From assembly GCF_022749515.1 (NCBI RefSeq), contig NZ_CP094242.1:2294001-2358000 (forward strand): 64,000 nt of DNA, in the 5' to 3' direction. How positions within the stretch are numbered: position 1 is the first letter of the stretch; each line of letters starts with the position of its first letter. The DNA comes from Morococcus cerebrosus. Lineage in GTDB: Bacteria; Pseudomonadota; Gammaproteobacteria; Burkholderiales; Neisseriaceae. Both the position numbers and the translations under genes were made by a program. A model generated the notes under the pieces. That model saw nothing but the letters and a program-made list of their open reading frames with translations. It ran no database searches and had not been told where the DNA came from. Below are positions 26,959 through 33,938 of this stretch, piece after piece.

Positions 26959-26992
26959 TTTCAGACGACCTCTTTTAAAGGTCGTCTGAAAC
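26959..26992. repeat. Inverted DUS pair between gmhA and dolP
   Basis: TTTCAGACGACCTC and AGGTCGTCTGAAAC in outward orientation, 7 bases after the gmhA stop, so it could attenuate but not clearly terminate read-through into dolP. Confidence 0.6.
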
Positions 26993-27024
26993 ATATCCGC
27001 CGAACTCATCATCAAGGAAAAAAT

Positions 27025-27636
27025 ATGAACATCAAACGCCATACCGCACCCGTTCTGACCGCCCTCCTCCTCAGCCTGACACTCAGCGGCTGTGTCGGCG
27101 TACTCCTCGGCGGCGCGGCAGTCGGCACCAAATCCGCCGTCGACCGCCGCACCACAGGCGCGCAAACCGACGACAACGTAATGGCGGTACGCGTCGAAAC
27201 CACCGCCCGCTCCTACCTGCGCCAAAACAACCAAGCGCAGGGTTACACCCCCAAACTCAACGTCGTCGGCTACAACCGCCACCTGCTGCTGCTCGGACAA
27301 GTTGCCACTGAAGGCGAAAAACAATTCGTCGAACAAATCGCCCGCGCCGAGCAAGCCGCCGAAGGCGTGTACAACTACATCACCGTTGCCTCCCAAGAAC
27401 GCACATTCGGCGACGTAACCAACGACACATGGGGTACATCCAAAGTCCGCACCGCCCTTTTAGGCCTCAAACCCGCCACACAGGCTCGTGTCAAAATCGT
27501 AACTTACGGCAACGTTACTTACGTCATGGGCGTACTGACACCTGAAGAGCAAGAGCAGGTAACCCGCCGCGTCAGCACCACCGTCGGCGTACAAAAAGTC
27601 GTTACCCTGTATCAAAACTACACCCAACCCGAATAA
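27025..27636 (+). CDS. dolP: BON-domain outer-membrane lipoprotein (DolP/YraP, GNA2091 homologue)
   Basis: 203 residues. Signal peptide with lipobox TLSGC, lipid on Cys23. Two BON domains follow (about 48-115 and 120-190), recognised by AVRVETTARSYL, KLNVVGYNRHLLLLGQV and VKIVTYGNVTYVMGVLTPEE. DolP/YraP maintains outer-membrane integrity and localises at division sites in E. coli; the meningococcal homologue GNA2091 is a fusion partner in a licensed vaccine. It follows gmhA and precedes a Pro-rich membrane protein gene. Confidence 0.95.
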   Translation: MNIKRHTAPVLTALLLSLTLSGCVGVLLGGAAVGTKSAVDRRTTGAQTDDNVMAVRVETTARSYLRQNNQAQGYTPKLNVVGYNRHLLLLGQVATEGEKQFVEQIARAEQAAEGVYNYITVASQERTFGDVTNDTWGTSKVRTALLGLKPATQARVKIVTYGNVTYVMGVLTPEEQEQVTRRVSTTVGVQKVVTLYQNYTQPE

Positions 27637-27705
27637 CGCAGCCTTAATCCAAAGGGCGGGAACAACATCCCGCCCGTCCCCATCCACCTTTTCACACATC
27701 GATCT

Positions 27706-28320
27706 ATGTCCAAAAAACAAAACGAATCTTTCCAACTCAAACCTAAACACCTTATCCGCGCCGCTTTCGTCATTTCCATCATTGCCGTCGGCGCACTGAT
27801 TGTTGGCGTTATCGGTACGCTCAATACCAAACCCGACACCAGCAACACCCAATCCGCCCAAACCGCGCCCAAAGACGAAGGTGTGGAAGTTTGGCGTCCG
27901 AACGGCACCGTCGAACCGAAAAAAATCATAGTAGGCTCTGAAGACGAAACAAACGAACAAGAAAAAACCGCTTCTCAAAACCCCGTTATTCCGCCACAAA
28001 ACCAATCCGAAAACCGTCGTGCCAAAGCACAGCCTGACAATAAGAAAAATAAAGATAAAAACAACGACCAGCACGACCAAATACCGCCCGCGCAGACAGA
28101 AACAGCGGAAACCAAAGCCAAACCTGCCCAAAGTACCCCTGCGGATCAGCCACAGGCCCAAGCCCCTGCCCAGCCTGCCAAAACCGAAGTTCACGAAACG
28201 AAGGGCGAATCCAAACCCGCACCGCAACCCGCTCCCAAGCCGGCTCAGCCTAAACCCGCTCAACCTAAACCGGTTCAGCCCAAACCTCAGTCCAAAGATG
28301 TCATGGACAATCTGTTTTAA
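27706..28320 (+). CDS. Single-pass membrane protein with Pro/Lys/Gln-rich tail
   Basis: 204 residues. A short basic N-terminus (MSKKQNESFQLKPKHLIR) precedes one membrane helix (about 19-40, AAFVISIIAVGALIVGVIGTL), and the rest is low complexity. A conserved-looking island EGVEVWRPNGTVEPKKIIVG lies near 64-83, then a Gln/Asn/Lys-rich stretch, and finally PKPAQPKPAQPKPVQPKP repeats before KDVMDNLF. The topology suggests a periplasmic tail able to span peptidoglycan, like the Pro-Lys region of TonB, but no TonB or SPOR domain is visible. Function unknown. Confidence 0.75.
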   Translation: MSKKQNESFQLKPKHLIRAAFVISIIAVGALIVGVIGTLNTKPDTSNTQSAQTAPKDEGVEVWRPNGTVEPKKIIVGSEDETNEQEKTASQNPVIPPQNQSENRRAKAQPDNKKNKDKNNDQHDQIPPAQTETAETKAKPAQSTPADQPQAQAPAQPAKTEVHETKGESKPAPQPAPKPAQPKPAQPKPVQPKPQSKDVMDNLF

Positions 28321-28374
28321 CCAGACAACCCGCCGGCCTGCGGCCGCCTTATCCGTAATCTGCATCCTCTTCCC

Positions 28375-28413
28375 TTTCAGACGACCTTTGTGCCGCAACA
28401 AGGTCGTCTGAAA
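28375..28413. repeat. Inverted DUS pair upstream of map
   Basis: TTTCAGACGACCTT and AAGGTCGTCTGAAAC with a short loop, outward orientation, in the 109-base gap before map. Confidence 0.6.
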
Positions 28414-28429
28414 CCATCAAGGAAACAAC

Positions 28430-29209
28430 ATGAACGAAATCATCATCAAAACCCCCGAAGAAATCGAGAAAATGCGCGAACTGGGCAAACTCGTCGCCGA
28501 AGCCCTCGACTACATCGGACAATTCGTCAAACCCGGCGTAACCACCAACGAAATCGACAAACTCGTTTACGACTACCATGTCAACGTCCAAGGCGGCTAT
28601 CCCGCTCCTTTGCACTACGGCAACCCGCCCTACCCCAAATCCTGCTGCACCTCCGTCAACCACGTCATCTGCCACGGCATTCCCGACGACAAGCCGCTCA
28701 AAGAAGGCGACATCATCAACATCGACCTGACCATCAAAAAAGACGGCTTCCACGGCGACTCAAGCCGTATGTTTACCGTCGGCAAAGTCTCCCCCATCGC
28801 CCAGCGCCTGATTGACATCACCCACGAATCCATGATGGCGGGCATCGCCGCCGTCAAACCCGGCGCGACCTTGGGCGACATCGGCTATGCTTGCCAACAA
28901 GTTGCCGAAAACGCAGGCTACTCCGTCGTACAAGAATTTTGCGGCCACGGCATCGGACGCGGTTTCCACGAAGCCCCGCAAGTTCTGCACTACGGCAGGA
29001 AAGGACAAGGCGTCGTCCTGAAGCCCGGCATGATTTTCACCATCGAGCCGATGATCAACCAAGGCAAACGCCACCTGCGCATCCTAAACGACGGCTGGAC
29101 AGTTGTAACCAAAGACCGCTCCCTCTCCGCCCAATGGGAACATGAAGTTTTAGTGACAGAAACCGGCTACGAAATCCTGACCATCAGCCCTGCCACCGGC
29201 AAACCCTAA
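28430..29209 (+). CDS. map: Methionine aminopeptidase, type I
   Basis: 259 residues. Removes initiator methionine from nascent proteins. All metal-site regions are present in order: NHVICHGIPDD (substrate His), INIDLTIKKDGFHGDSSRMF (two Asp), CGHGIGRGFHEAPQV (His), GMIFTIEPM (Glu) and QWEHEVLVTE (Glu). No N-terminal SH3 or zinc-finger extension, so a plain type I enzyme. Ribosome site AAGGAAACA. An inverted DUS pair and a Correia element follow the stop. Confidence 0.98.
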   Translation: MNEIIIKTPEEIEKMRELGKLVAEALDYIGQFVKPGVTTNEIDKLVYDYHVNVQGGYPAPLHYGNPPYPKSCCTSVNHVICHGIPDDKPLKEGDIINIDLTIKKDGFHGDSSRMFTVGKVSPIAQRLIDITHESMMAGIAAVKPGATLGDIGYACQQVAENAGYSVVQEFCGHGIGRGFHEAPQVLHYGRKGQGVVLKPGMIFTIEPMINQGKRHLRILNDGWTVVTKDRSLSAQWEHEVLVTETGYEILTISPATGKP

Positions 29210-29236
29210 TCTGTCAAACCATCCCGCTTTCAAAGC

Positions 29237-29284
29237 AAAAAGGTCGTCTGAAAACTTGGAAATCAAGTTTTCAGACGACCTTTT
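29237..29284. terminator. Inverted DUS pair after map
   Basis: AAAAAGGTCGTCTGAAAACTTG with CAAGTTTTCAGACGACCTTTT gives a very long stem, 28 bases beyond the map stop. Confidence 0.8.
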
Positions 29285-29289
29285 AGCGT

Positions 29290-29396
29290 TATAGTGGATT
29301 AAATTTAAATCAGGACAAGGCGACGAAGCCGCAGACAGTACAGATAGTACGGCAAGGCGAGGCAACGCCGTACTGGTTTAAAGTTAATCCACTATA
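29290..29396. mobile_element. Correia repeat enclosed element, 107 bp
   Basis: TATAGTGGATTAA termini in inverted orientation and the classic interior (CAGGACAAGGCGACGAAGCC, GCAGACAGTACAGATAGTAC, GGCAACGCCGTACTGG in sequence). This is the common short form lacking the IHF-site insert. It sits between map and convergent parA. Confidence 0.93.
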
Positions 29397-29424
29397 TCTT
29401 CCAGACTTTATCTTTCAGGCTAAC

Positions 29425-30195
29425 TCAACCTTTAGTACGTTCCAACAGTTCTTCCGCCAAGGCGAGGTAGGCTTTGGTGCCTTTGGCGTTGGCGTCGTAG
29501 GCGAGTGCGGGCATGCCGTGGCTGGGGGCTTCGGCGAGGCGGACGTTGCGGGGGATGACGGTTTGGAACATCAGGTTGCCGAAATGTTGGAAAAGCTGTT
29601 CGCTGACTTCGACGACGAGGCGGCTGCGGCTGTCGTAGAGGGTGCGGACGATGCCGGTGATGTCGAGGCGCGGGTTAATTGCCTGACGGATTTTGCGCAC
29701 GGTGGCGATGAGGTCGGAGATGCCTTCGAGGGCATAGTATTCGCACAACATGGGGACGATGACGCCGTTGGCGGCGACGAGTCCGTTGAGCGTGAGCAGG
29801 GTCAGCGAAGGGGGGCAGTCGATGAGGACGAAGTCGTAGTCGTTTTCGACGGTTTGCAGGGCGTTTTTGAGGCGGATTTCACGGGCGATTTCTTGCACCA
29901 GCTCGATTTCGGCACCGGCAAGCGCGCGGTTTGCGCCGAGTACGTCGTAGCTGCCGTCCCCGCTGCGGACGACGGCGGTTTTGATGTCGGTATCGCCCAA
30001 TACGACTTGGTACACGCCTTCTTCGAGGCGGGCTTTGTCTATGCCGCTGCCTGTGGTGGCGTTGCCTTGCGGATCGAGGTCGATGACGAGGACGCGTTTG
30101 CCTTTGGAGGCGAGCGATGCCGCGAGGTTGACGGTGGTGGTGGTTTTGCCGACGCCGCCTTTTTGGTTGGCGACGGCGAGGATTTGTGCGCTCAT
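29425..30195 (-). CDS. parA: ParA/Soj family chromosome partitioning ATPase
   Basis: 256 residues. The deviant Walker A is QKGGVGKTTT (residues 11-20), with DLDPQGNATTG and IDCPPSLTLLTLN as the other switch regions. No N-terminal HTH, so a chromosomal Soj-type ParA. It normally works with ParB and parS sites to segregate the origin region. No parB is adjacent here: the downstream side holds a Correia element and map, the upstream side a short Correia-like element and a small secreted protein gene. parB may lie elsewhere. Confidence 0.92.
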   Translation of the reverse strand: MSAQILAVANQKGGVGKTTTTVNLAASLASKGKRVLVIDLDPQGNATTGSGIDKARLEEGVYQVVLGDTDIKTAVVRSGDGSYDVLGANRALAGAEIELVQEIAREIRLKNALQTVENDYDFVLIDCPPSLTLLTLNGLVAANGVIVPMLCEYYALEGISDLIATVRKIRQAINPRLDITGIVRTLYDSRSRLVVEVSEQLFQHFGNLMFQTVIPRNVRLAEAPSHGMPALAYDANAKGTKAYLALAEELLERTKG

Positions 30196-30299
30196 GTTTT
30201 TGCTGCTGTCGGATGGATTAATGGCGGAATTTTAACGTTTTTTGCTTGAAATGGGTATAAGGTCATCTGAAAAGGAGGCGGTGGCGGGCAGGGACGTTT

Positions 30300-30369
30300 T
30301 ATAGCGAATTTTCTTTAAATCAAGACAAAACAAGGTAATGCTGCGCCGATTTAAAGTGAACTTGCTATA
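30300..30369. mobile_element. Short Correia-like element, 70 bp, upstream of a secreted protein gene
   Basis: Ends TATAGCGAATTT and AACTTGCTATA are the TATAGC variant of Correia termini. Its 70-base length and interior (AAATCA.GACAAA.C..GG.AA.GC) align base for base with the element at 7292-7361 without gaps. It lies between divergent parA and the 30407 gene, so it may carry promoter elements for either. Confidence 0.65.
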
Positions 30370-30406
30370 CAATATGCCGTTTTTTTAACTGCCCTAGAGA
30401 TATACC

Positions 30407-30718
30407 ATGAAAAAATCTTTCTTTGCCCTGTTGCTTGCCGTTGTTTTGCCTGCGGCCAATGCGGCTTCGGTTGCCGAATTGAAGGAAAGAATCGAGGTTT
30501 TGGAAGCCCGCGTCGCCAGTTTGGAACGCATTATCTTATCGGGTTCGCGCAACCCGAACCGTATTTATGTGTGCAGCGTCAAGCCGTTCCAAAAGTTGTT
30601 TGAGGCCTCGGGGAAAAACGAATGGGAAGCGCGCCGCGCCGTCCGCCGTGCCTGCAATGCGGAAACTTCAGCGATGTTCTGCGAAGATTCTGCCATCCGT
30701 TGCGAAAAATACGAATAA
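30407..30718 (+). CDS. Small secreted coiled-coil protein with conserved cysteines
   Basis: 103 residues. Signal peptide MKKSFFALLLAVVLPAANA, then a short heptad segment (ELKERIEVLEARVASLERI, about 25-43) and a C-terminal part with four cysteines (YVCSVKP, RRACNAE, MFCEDS, IRCEKYE) that could form two disulfides in the periplasm. The N-terminal coiled coil suggests oligomerisation. No family recognised. It ends at a strong inverted DUS pair convergent with pdxA. Confidence 0.72.
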   Translation: MKKSFFALLLAVVLPAANAASVAELKERIEVLEARVASLERIILSGSRNPNRIYVCSVKPFQKLFEASGKNEWEARRAVRRACNAETSAMFCEDSAIRCEKYE

Positions 30719-30730
30719 CGGGATTTGAAT

Positions 30731-30774
30731 AAAAAGGTCGTCTGAAACGGAATCGGGTTTCAGACGACCTTTTT
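30731..30774. terminator. Inverted DUS pair between the secreted protein gene and pdxA
   Basis: AAAAAGGTCGTCTGAAAC and GTTTCAGACGACCTTTTT, serving convergent genes. Confidence 0.8.
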
Positions 30775-30792
30775 AACGGCATTCCGTCTTGT

Positions 30793-31803
30793 TTAACGCT
30801 GTTTTTTGCGGATTTCTGCCGCCATTTCCAAAGCGGTGCGGACTGCTTCAATCAGGCTGCCGGAGGCGGCTTTGCCTGTTCCCGCCAAATCCAGCGCGGT
30901 ACCGTGGTCAACGGAGGTACGGATAAATGGCAGTCCGAGCGTAATGTTGACGCCTTGTCCGAAACCAGCATATTTCAACGTCGGCAGACCTTGATCGTGA
31001 TACATCGCCAAAACGGCATCGGCATCTTTCAGCAAAAACGGCTGAAACACCGTGTCTGCGGGATATGGGCCGCTGGCGTGTATGCCTTCGCTTTTGAGGC
31101 GGGCCAGCGCAGGGATGATGATGTCGGCTTCTTCGTGTCCCAAATGTCCGCCCTCGCCCGCGTGCGGATTCAATCCGGTAACCAGGATATGCGGTTGGGC
31201 AATGCCGAATTTGTCGCGCAAATCGGCGTTCAAAATACGGACGACAGACTCGACGAGCGGCTGTGTTACGGCATCGGCGACCGCGCGCAGCGGTAAATGG
31301 GTCGTAACCAAAGCGACGCGCAGCCCGTCGCCTGCCAACATCATGACGACTTGTTCCGTCTGACTTTTTTCGGCGAGGTATTCGGTATGTCCGCTAAAGA
31401 ATCCTCCAGCCGCACCTGCATCATTAATGATGCCTTTGTGCAGCGGCGCGGTTACCATGCCGTCGAATATGCCTTCGGTAATGCCTTGATATGCCGTGTC
31501 CAGCAGTTGCAAGACATAACGCGCATTGGCGGGATTGAGCCTGCCTGCTTCGCAAGGAGCGGCAAGCGGAATATGCAAAACTTCCAATTCCCCATGGCAC
31601 AACGGGACTTTATCGGCATTACCTGATACAAAATCCCGCAAGACAACGTTTTTACCCAACATCTCCGCCCGCTGCGCCAATAGGCCTTTGTCGCCCAAAA
31701 CGACGGGGCGGCACAGCAACTCGGCAAACGCCAAATCCAAACAAATATCGGGACCGATACCGGCAGGCTCGCCGGAGGCAACTGCTAATACGGGAAGGGA
31801 CAT
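30793..31803 (-). CDS. pdxA: 4-hydroxythreonine-4-phosphate dehydrogenase
   Basis: 336 residues. NAD-dependent oxidation in the DXP-dependent route to pyridoxal phosphate. Metal and substrate motifs: VTAPLHKGIINDAG, GGFFSGHTEYLAE, GLNPHAGEGGHLGHEE and AMYHDQGLPTLKY, with C-terminal SVDHGTALDLAGTG. The start MSLPVLAVASGEPAGIGPD is the family N-terminus; an upstream in-frame ATG runs through a DUS pair and is rejected. An inverted DUS pair precedes the gene. Confidence 0.97.
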   Translation of the reverse strand: MSLPVLAVASGEPAGIGPDICLDLAFAELLCRPVVLGDKGLLAQRAEMLGKNVVLRDFVSGNADKVPLCHGELEVLHIPLAAPCEAGRLNPANARYVLQLLDTAYQGITEGIFDGMVTAPLHKGIINDAGAAGGFFSGHTEYLAEKSQTEQVVMMLAGDGLRVALVTTHLPLRAVADAVTQPLVESVVRILNADLRDKFGIAQPHILVTGLNPHAGEGGHLGHEEADIIIPALARLKSEGIHASGPYPADTVFQPFLLKDADAVLAMYHDQGLPTLKYAGFGQGVNITLGLPFIRTSVDHGTALDLAGTGKAASGSLIEAVRTALEMAAEIRKKQR

Positions 31804-31824
31804 GATGTGATTCCTTAATCTGGA

Positions 31825-31869
31825 TAAAGGTCGTCTGAAAGTGGTTGATGGGGATTTCAGACGACTTTT
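31825..31869. repeat. Inverted DUS pair upstream of pdxA
   Basis: AAAGGTCGTCTGAAA and TTTCAGACGACTTTTG, 22 bases before the pdxA start. In this position it cannot terminate pdxA and may insulate it from upstream transcription. Confidence 0.65.
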
Positions 31870-31984
31870 GTTTTCATCTTTGCAATGTAGGGCGGATTCC
31901 AATAAGACCCCGCCATCCCGTCATACCCACGCGCGGGAATGACGGCAGAGTCCGTATCAAAAAACGAGTAGATCAACCCTATTG

Positions 31985-32328
31985 TATAGTGGATTAAATT
32001 TAAATCAGGACAAGGCGACGAAGCCGCAGACAGTACAGATAGTACGGAACCGATTCACTTGGTGCTTCAGCACCTTAGAGAATCGTTCTCTTTGAGCTAA
32101 GGCGAGGCAACGCCGTACTGGTTTAAAGTTAATCCACTGAGACCTTTGCAATAACATAGGTTACTAAAATTTTATGCTCAATCTCATTTTCAAAATTCAA
32201 AACCTTTCTGATTTTTCCTACTTTTTGCTCAATATTAGGAAGGTTTTAGTCAATTGAAAATTTTTTTGGAGCATTTTTATGCGTAAAATTTCGTTAATAG
32301 ACTATTTTTGCAAAGGTCTCCCACTATA
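31985..32328. mobile_element. Full-length Correia element (about 157 bp) interrupted by an AT-rich MITE
   Basis: From TATAGTGGATTAA at 31985 the sequence follows the long Correia form, including the insert ACCGATTCACTTGGTGC and AGAATCGTTCTCTTTGAGC that carries the IHF-site region. The right terminal repeat is split: AATCCACT ends at 32138, and CCACTATA resumes at 32321, with the MITE between and CCACT duplicated. Removing MITE plus one CCACT restores a normal 157-base element. Confidence 0.88.
32139..32320. mobile_element. AT-rich MITE (ATR-like), 182 bp, inserted in the Correia terminus
   Basis: 13-base perfect inverted termini GAGACCTTTGCAA / TTGCAAAGGTCTC enclose a very AT-rich interior with no gene. 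Length and composition fit the neisserial ATR repeat family (about 183 bp), named here from memory. The termini resemble those of IS5-type elements such as IS1106, so a transposase in trans is plausible. Target duplication CCACT flanks it. Confidence 0.8.
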
Positions 32329-32378
32329 TTATTGGGTTTCAGACGACCTCCCCTCCCATCCAACCAAAGGAAACCCGC

Positions 32379-32510
32379 ATGAAAAAATTCTTCTTCCTCA
32401 CCACCGCTCTCCTGCTCCTCAACGCCTGCGCCGCCCAATCCGGACAAGGCAGCTCTGCACAAGTCTATGGTGAAATCAAAGGCGGCGTAGAAAGCAGCCA
32501 CGTCCACTAA
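32379..32510 (+). CDS. 43-residue small lipoprotein
   Basis: MKKFFFLTTALLLLNAC is a lipoprotein signal with lipidated Cys17; the mature part is only 27 residues (AAQSGQGSSAQ, VYGEIKGGVESSHVH). Ribosome site AAAGGAAA with good spacing. Its promoter would have to lie within or upstream of the ATR/Correia composite ending 50 bases before the start. Short proline-free lipoproteins like this occur in Neisseria, but I do not recognise a named family. A stop at 32510 is followed by repeats only. Confidence 0.65.
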   Translation: MKKFFFLTTALLLLNACAAQSGQGSSAQVYGEIKGGVESSHVH

Positions 32511-32607
32511 AGCGGGCGGAACAGCAGGCACTTGGTTCATTTAAAAAATGCCGCGCCCAAAATCATCTGTTCCTAAAATACGCATGATCAACATCGTGCC
32601 AACAAAT

Positions 32608-32654
32608 CAAAAGGTCGTCTGAAACTTGGTTTCCCAGTTTTCAGACGACCTTTT
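32608..32654 (+). terminator. Inverted DUS pair downstream of the small lipoprotein
   Basis: AAAAGGTCGTCTGAAAC and GTTTTCAGACGACCTTTT, about 100 bases past the stop at 32510. The following 200 bases contain further DUS copies (32737-32775, and a single copy at 32826) and no gene. Confidence 0.65.
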
Positions 32655-32736
32655 CGATTAGATGGAAGACAGAATCTTGCGCCACCGCCATTCCCACGCC
32701 AAACGTGGAAAGGACAAGGCAAATGTTACGAAAACA

Positions 32737-32775
32737 ACGTCGTCTGAAACGGCAAACCTGCAAACTTTTCAGACG
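32737..32775. repeat. Imperfect inverted DUS pair
   Basis: CGTCGTCTGAAAC and TTTTCAGACGATCTT, each with one or two mismatches to the 12-mer. Probably a decaying copy. Confidence 0.5.
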
Positions 32776-32862
32776 ATCTTGGTAAGGTTTGTCGGATCAA
32801 AAAACCGTCGTTAAAGCGGTCAGGTTTTCAGACGACCTTGGATTCGGATTTCAAGTGCAACA

Positions 32863-33828
32863 CTAGGGTACCAGTGGTTGGAACAGATTCAAGAATAAAA
32901 CACTTGGCGTTTCGTAGCCAAGTGTTTTTCTCGGCCGGTGGTTCAACTCATCTTGAACCCTGCGTATCTCCCGATCGCTGATGTTTCGGAAATCGGTTTG
33001 TTTGGGGAAATATTGCCGGATGAGTCCATTGGTGTTCTCATTCAGCCCTTTCTCCCAAGAATGGTAAGGGCGGCAAAAATAGGTTTTCGCCTTCAATGCT
33101 TTGGCTATTTTGGTGTGTTGGTAGAACTCTTTGCCGTTATCCATGGTGATGGTGTGGACTCTGGCTTTATATGCCTTTAATACCCTAATGGCCGCCCGGG
33201 CAGTGTCTTCGGCTTTTAAGTTCTTTAATTTGCAGATGATGGTGTAGCGGGTAGTGCGTTCGACCAAGGTCAATAACGCGCTTTTCTGATTTTTGCCGAC
33301 GATGGTGTCGGCCTCCCAATCGCCGATGCGGGTTTTCCGGTCGACGATAGCAGGTCGGTTCTCTATGCCGACGCGGTCGGGCACTTTGCCTCTGGTCCAT
33401 GTGCTGCCGTAGCGTTTGCGGTAGGGTTTGCTGCATATTCTGAGGTGTTGCCACAAAGTGCCGCCGTTGCTTTTGTCTTGGCGAAGGTAGCGGTAAATGG
33501 TGCTGTGATGGAGTGTGATCCCGTGGTGTTTGCGTAAGTAAGCGCATACTTGTTCGGGACTGAGTTTGCGGTGGATAAGGGTGTCGATGTGTTGAACCAG
33601 CTGCGAATCGAGCTTATAGGGTTTTCGCCGGTGCTGTTTGGTCAGCCGGCTTTGCTTCTGTGCTTTTTCGGCGCTGTATTGCTGTCCTTGGATGCAGTGC
33701 CGCTTGATTTCGCGGCTGATGGTGCTTTTGTGGCGGTTGAGCTGTTTGGCGATTTCGGCGATGGTGCAGTAGCGGGACAGGTATTGGATATGGTATCGTT
33801 CGTCTTGGGTCAGTTGTGTGTAGCCCAT
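32863..33828 (-). CDS. IS30-family transposase
   Basis: 321 residues, apparently intact. N-terminal helix-turn-helix (ERYHIQYLSRYCTIAEIAKQL and RHKSTISREIKRH), then the DDE integrase core: GDWEADTIVGK (Asp), ITMDNGKEF (Asp) and HSWEKGLNENTNGLIRQYFPK (Glu), which is the IS30 spacing. The IS1655 transposase of meningococcus has the same length and style. Full length and intact triad suggest the element could still move. Confidence 0.95.
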   Translation of the reverse strand: MGYTQLTQDERYHIQYLSRYCTIAEIAKQLNRHKSTISREIKRHCIQGQQYSAEKAQKQSRLTKQHRRKPYKLDSQLVQHIDTLIHRKLSPEQVCAYLRKHHGITLHHSTIYRYLRQDKSNGGTLWQHLRICSKPYRKRYGSTWTRGKVPDRVGIENRPAIVDRKTRIGDWEADTIVGKNQKSALLTLVERTTRYTIICKLKNLKAEDTARAAIRVLKAYKARVHTITMDNGKEFYQHTKIAKALKAKTYFCRPYHSWEKGLNENTNGLIRQYFPKQTDFRNISDREIRRVQDELNHRPRKTLGYETPSVLFLNLFQPLVP

Positions 33829-33846
33829 GGCAATCTTTCTTGCAGG

Positions 33847-33879
33847 AAAGGCCGTATGCTACCGCATACTGGCCTTTTT
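33847..33879. terminator. Hairpin inside the IS30 element upstream of the transposase
   Basis: AAAGGCCGTATGC and GCATACTGGCCTTTTT pair around TACC. On the plus strand it ends in a T-run, and on the minus strand the symmetric part could block read-through from lpxA into the transposase, a common safeguard in insertion sequences. Confidence 0.6.
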
Positions 33880-33938
33880 CTGTTATGGAAAGTTGCACTT
33901 CAAATGCGAATCCGCCGACCTTCAGGCAGATTCCGTCT

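Larger units (their letters stand above)
32840..33913 (-). mobile_element. IS30-family insertion sequence, IS1655-like, about 1.07 kb
   Basis: Imperfect inverted ends GGATTCGGATTTCAAGTGCAAC (left, in two parts) and GGATTCGCATTTGAAGTGCAAC (right, reverse strand) flank a single transposase gene. The right end abuts the lpxA stop region at 33939. No clean target duplication is evident at this boundary choice; IS30 elements make only 2-3 bp. A terminator-like hairpin lies between the right end and the transposase start. Confidence 0.85.

Noticed and set aside
32277..32540. Open frame on the minus strand over the MITE end and small lipoprotein
   Set aside because: It is antisense to the lipoprotein gene and its start lies in repeat DNA.
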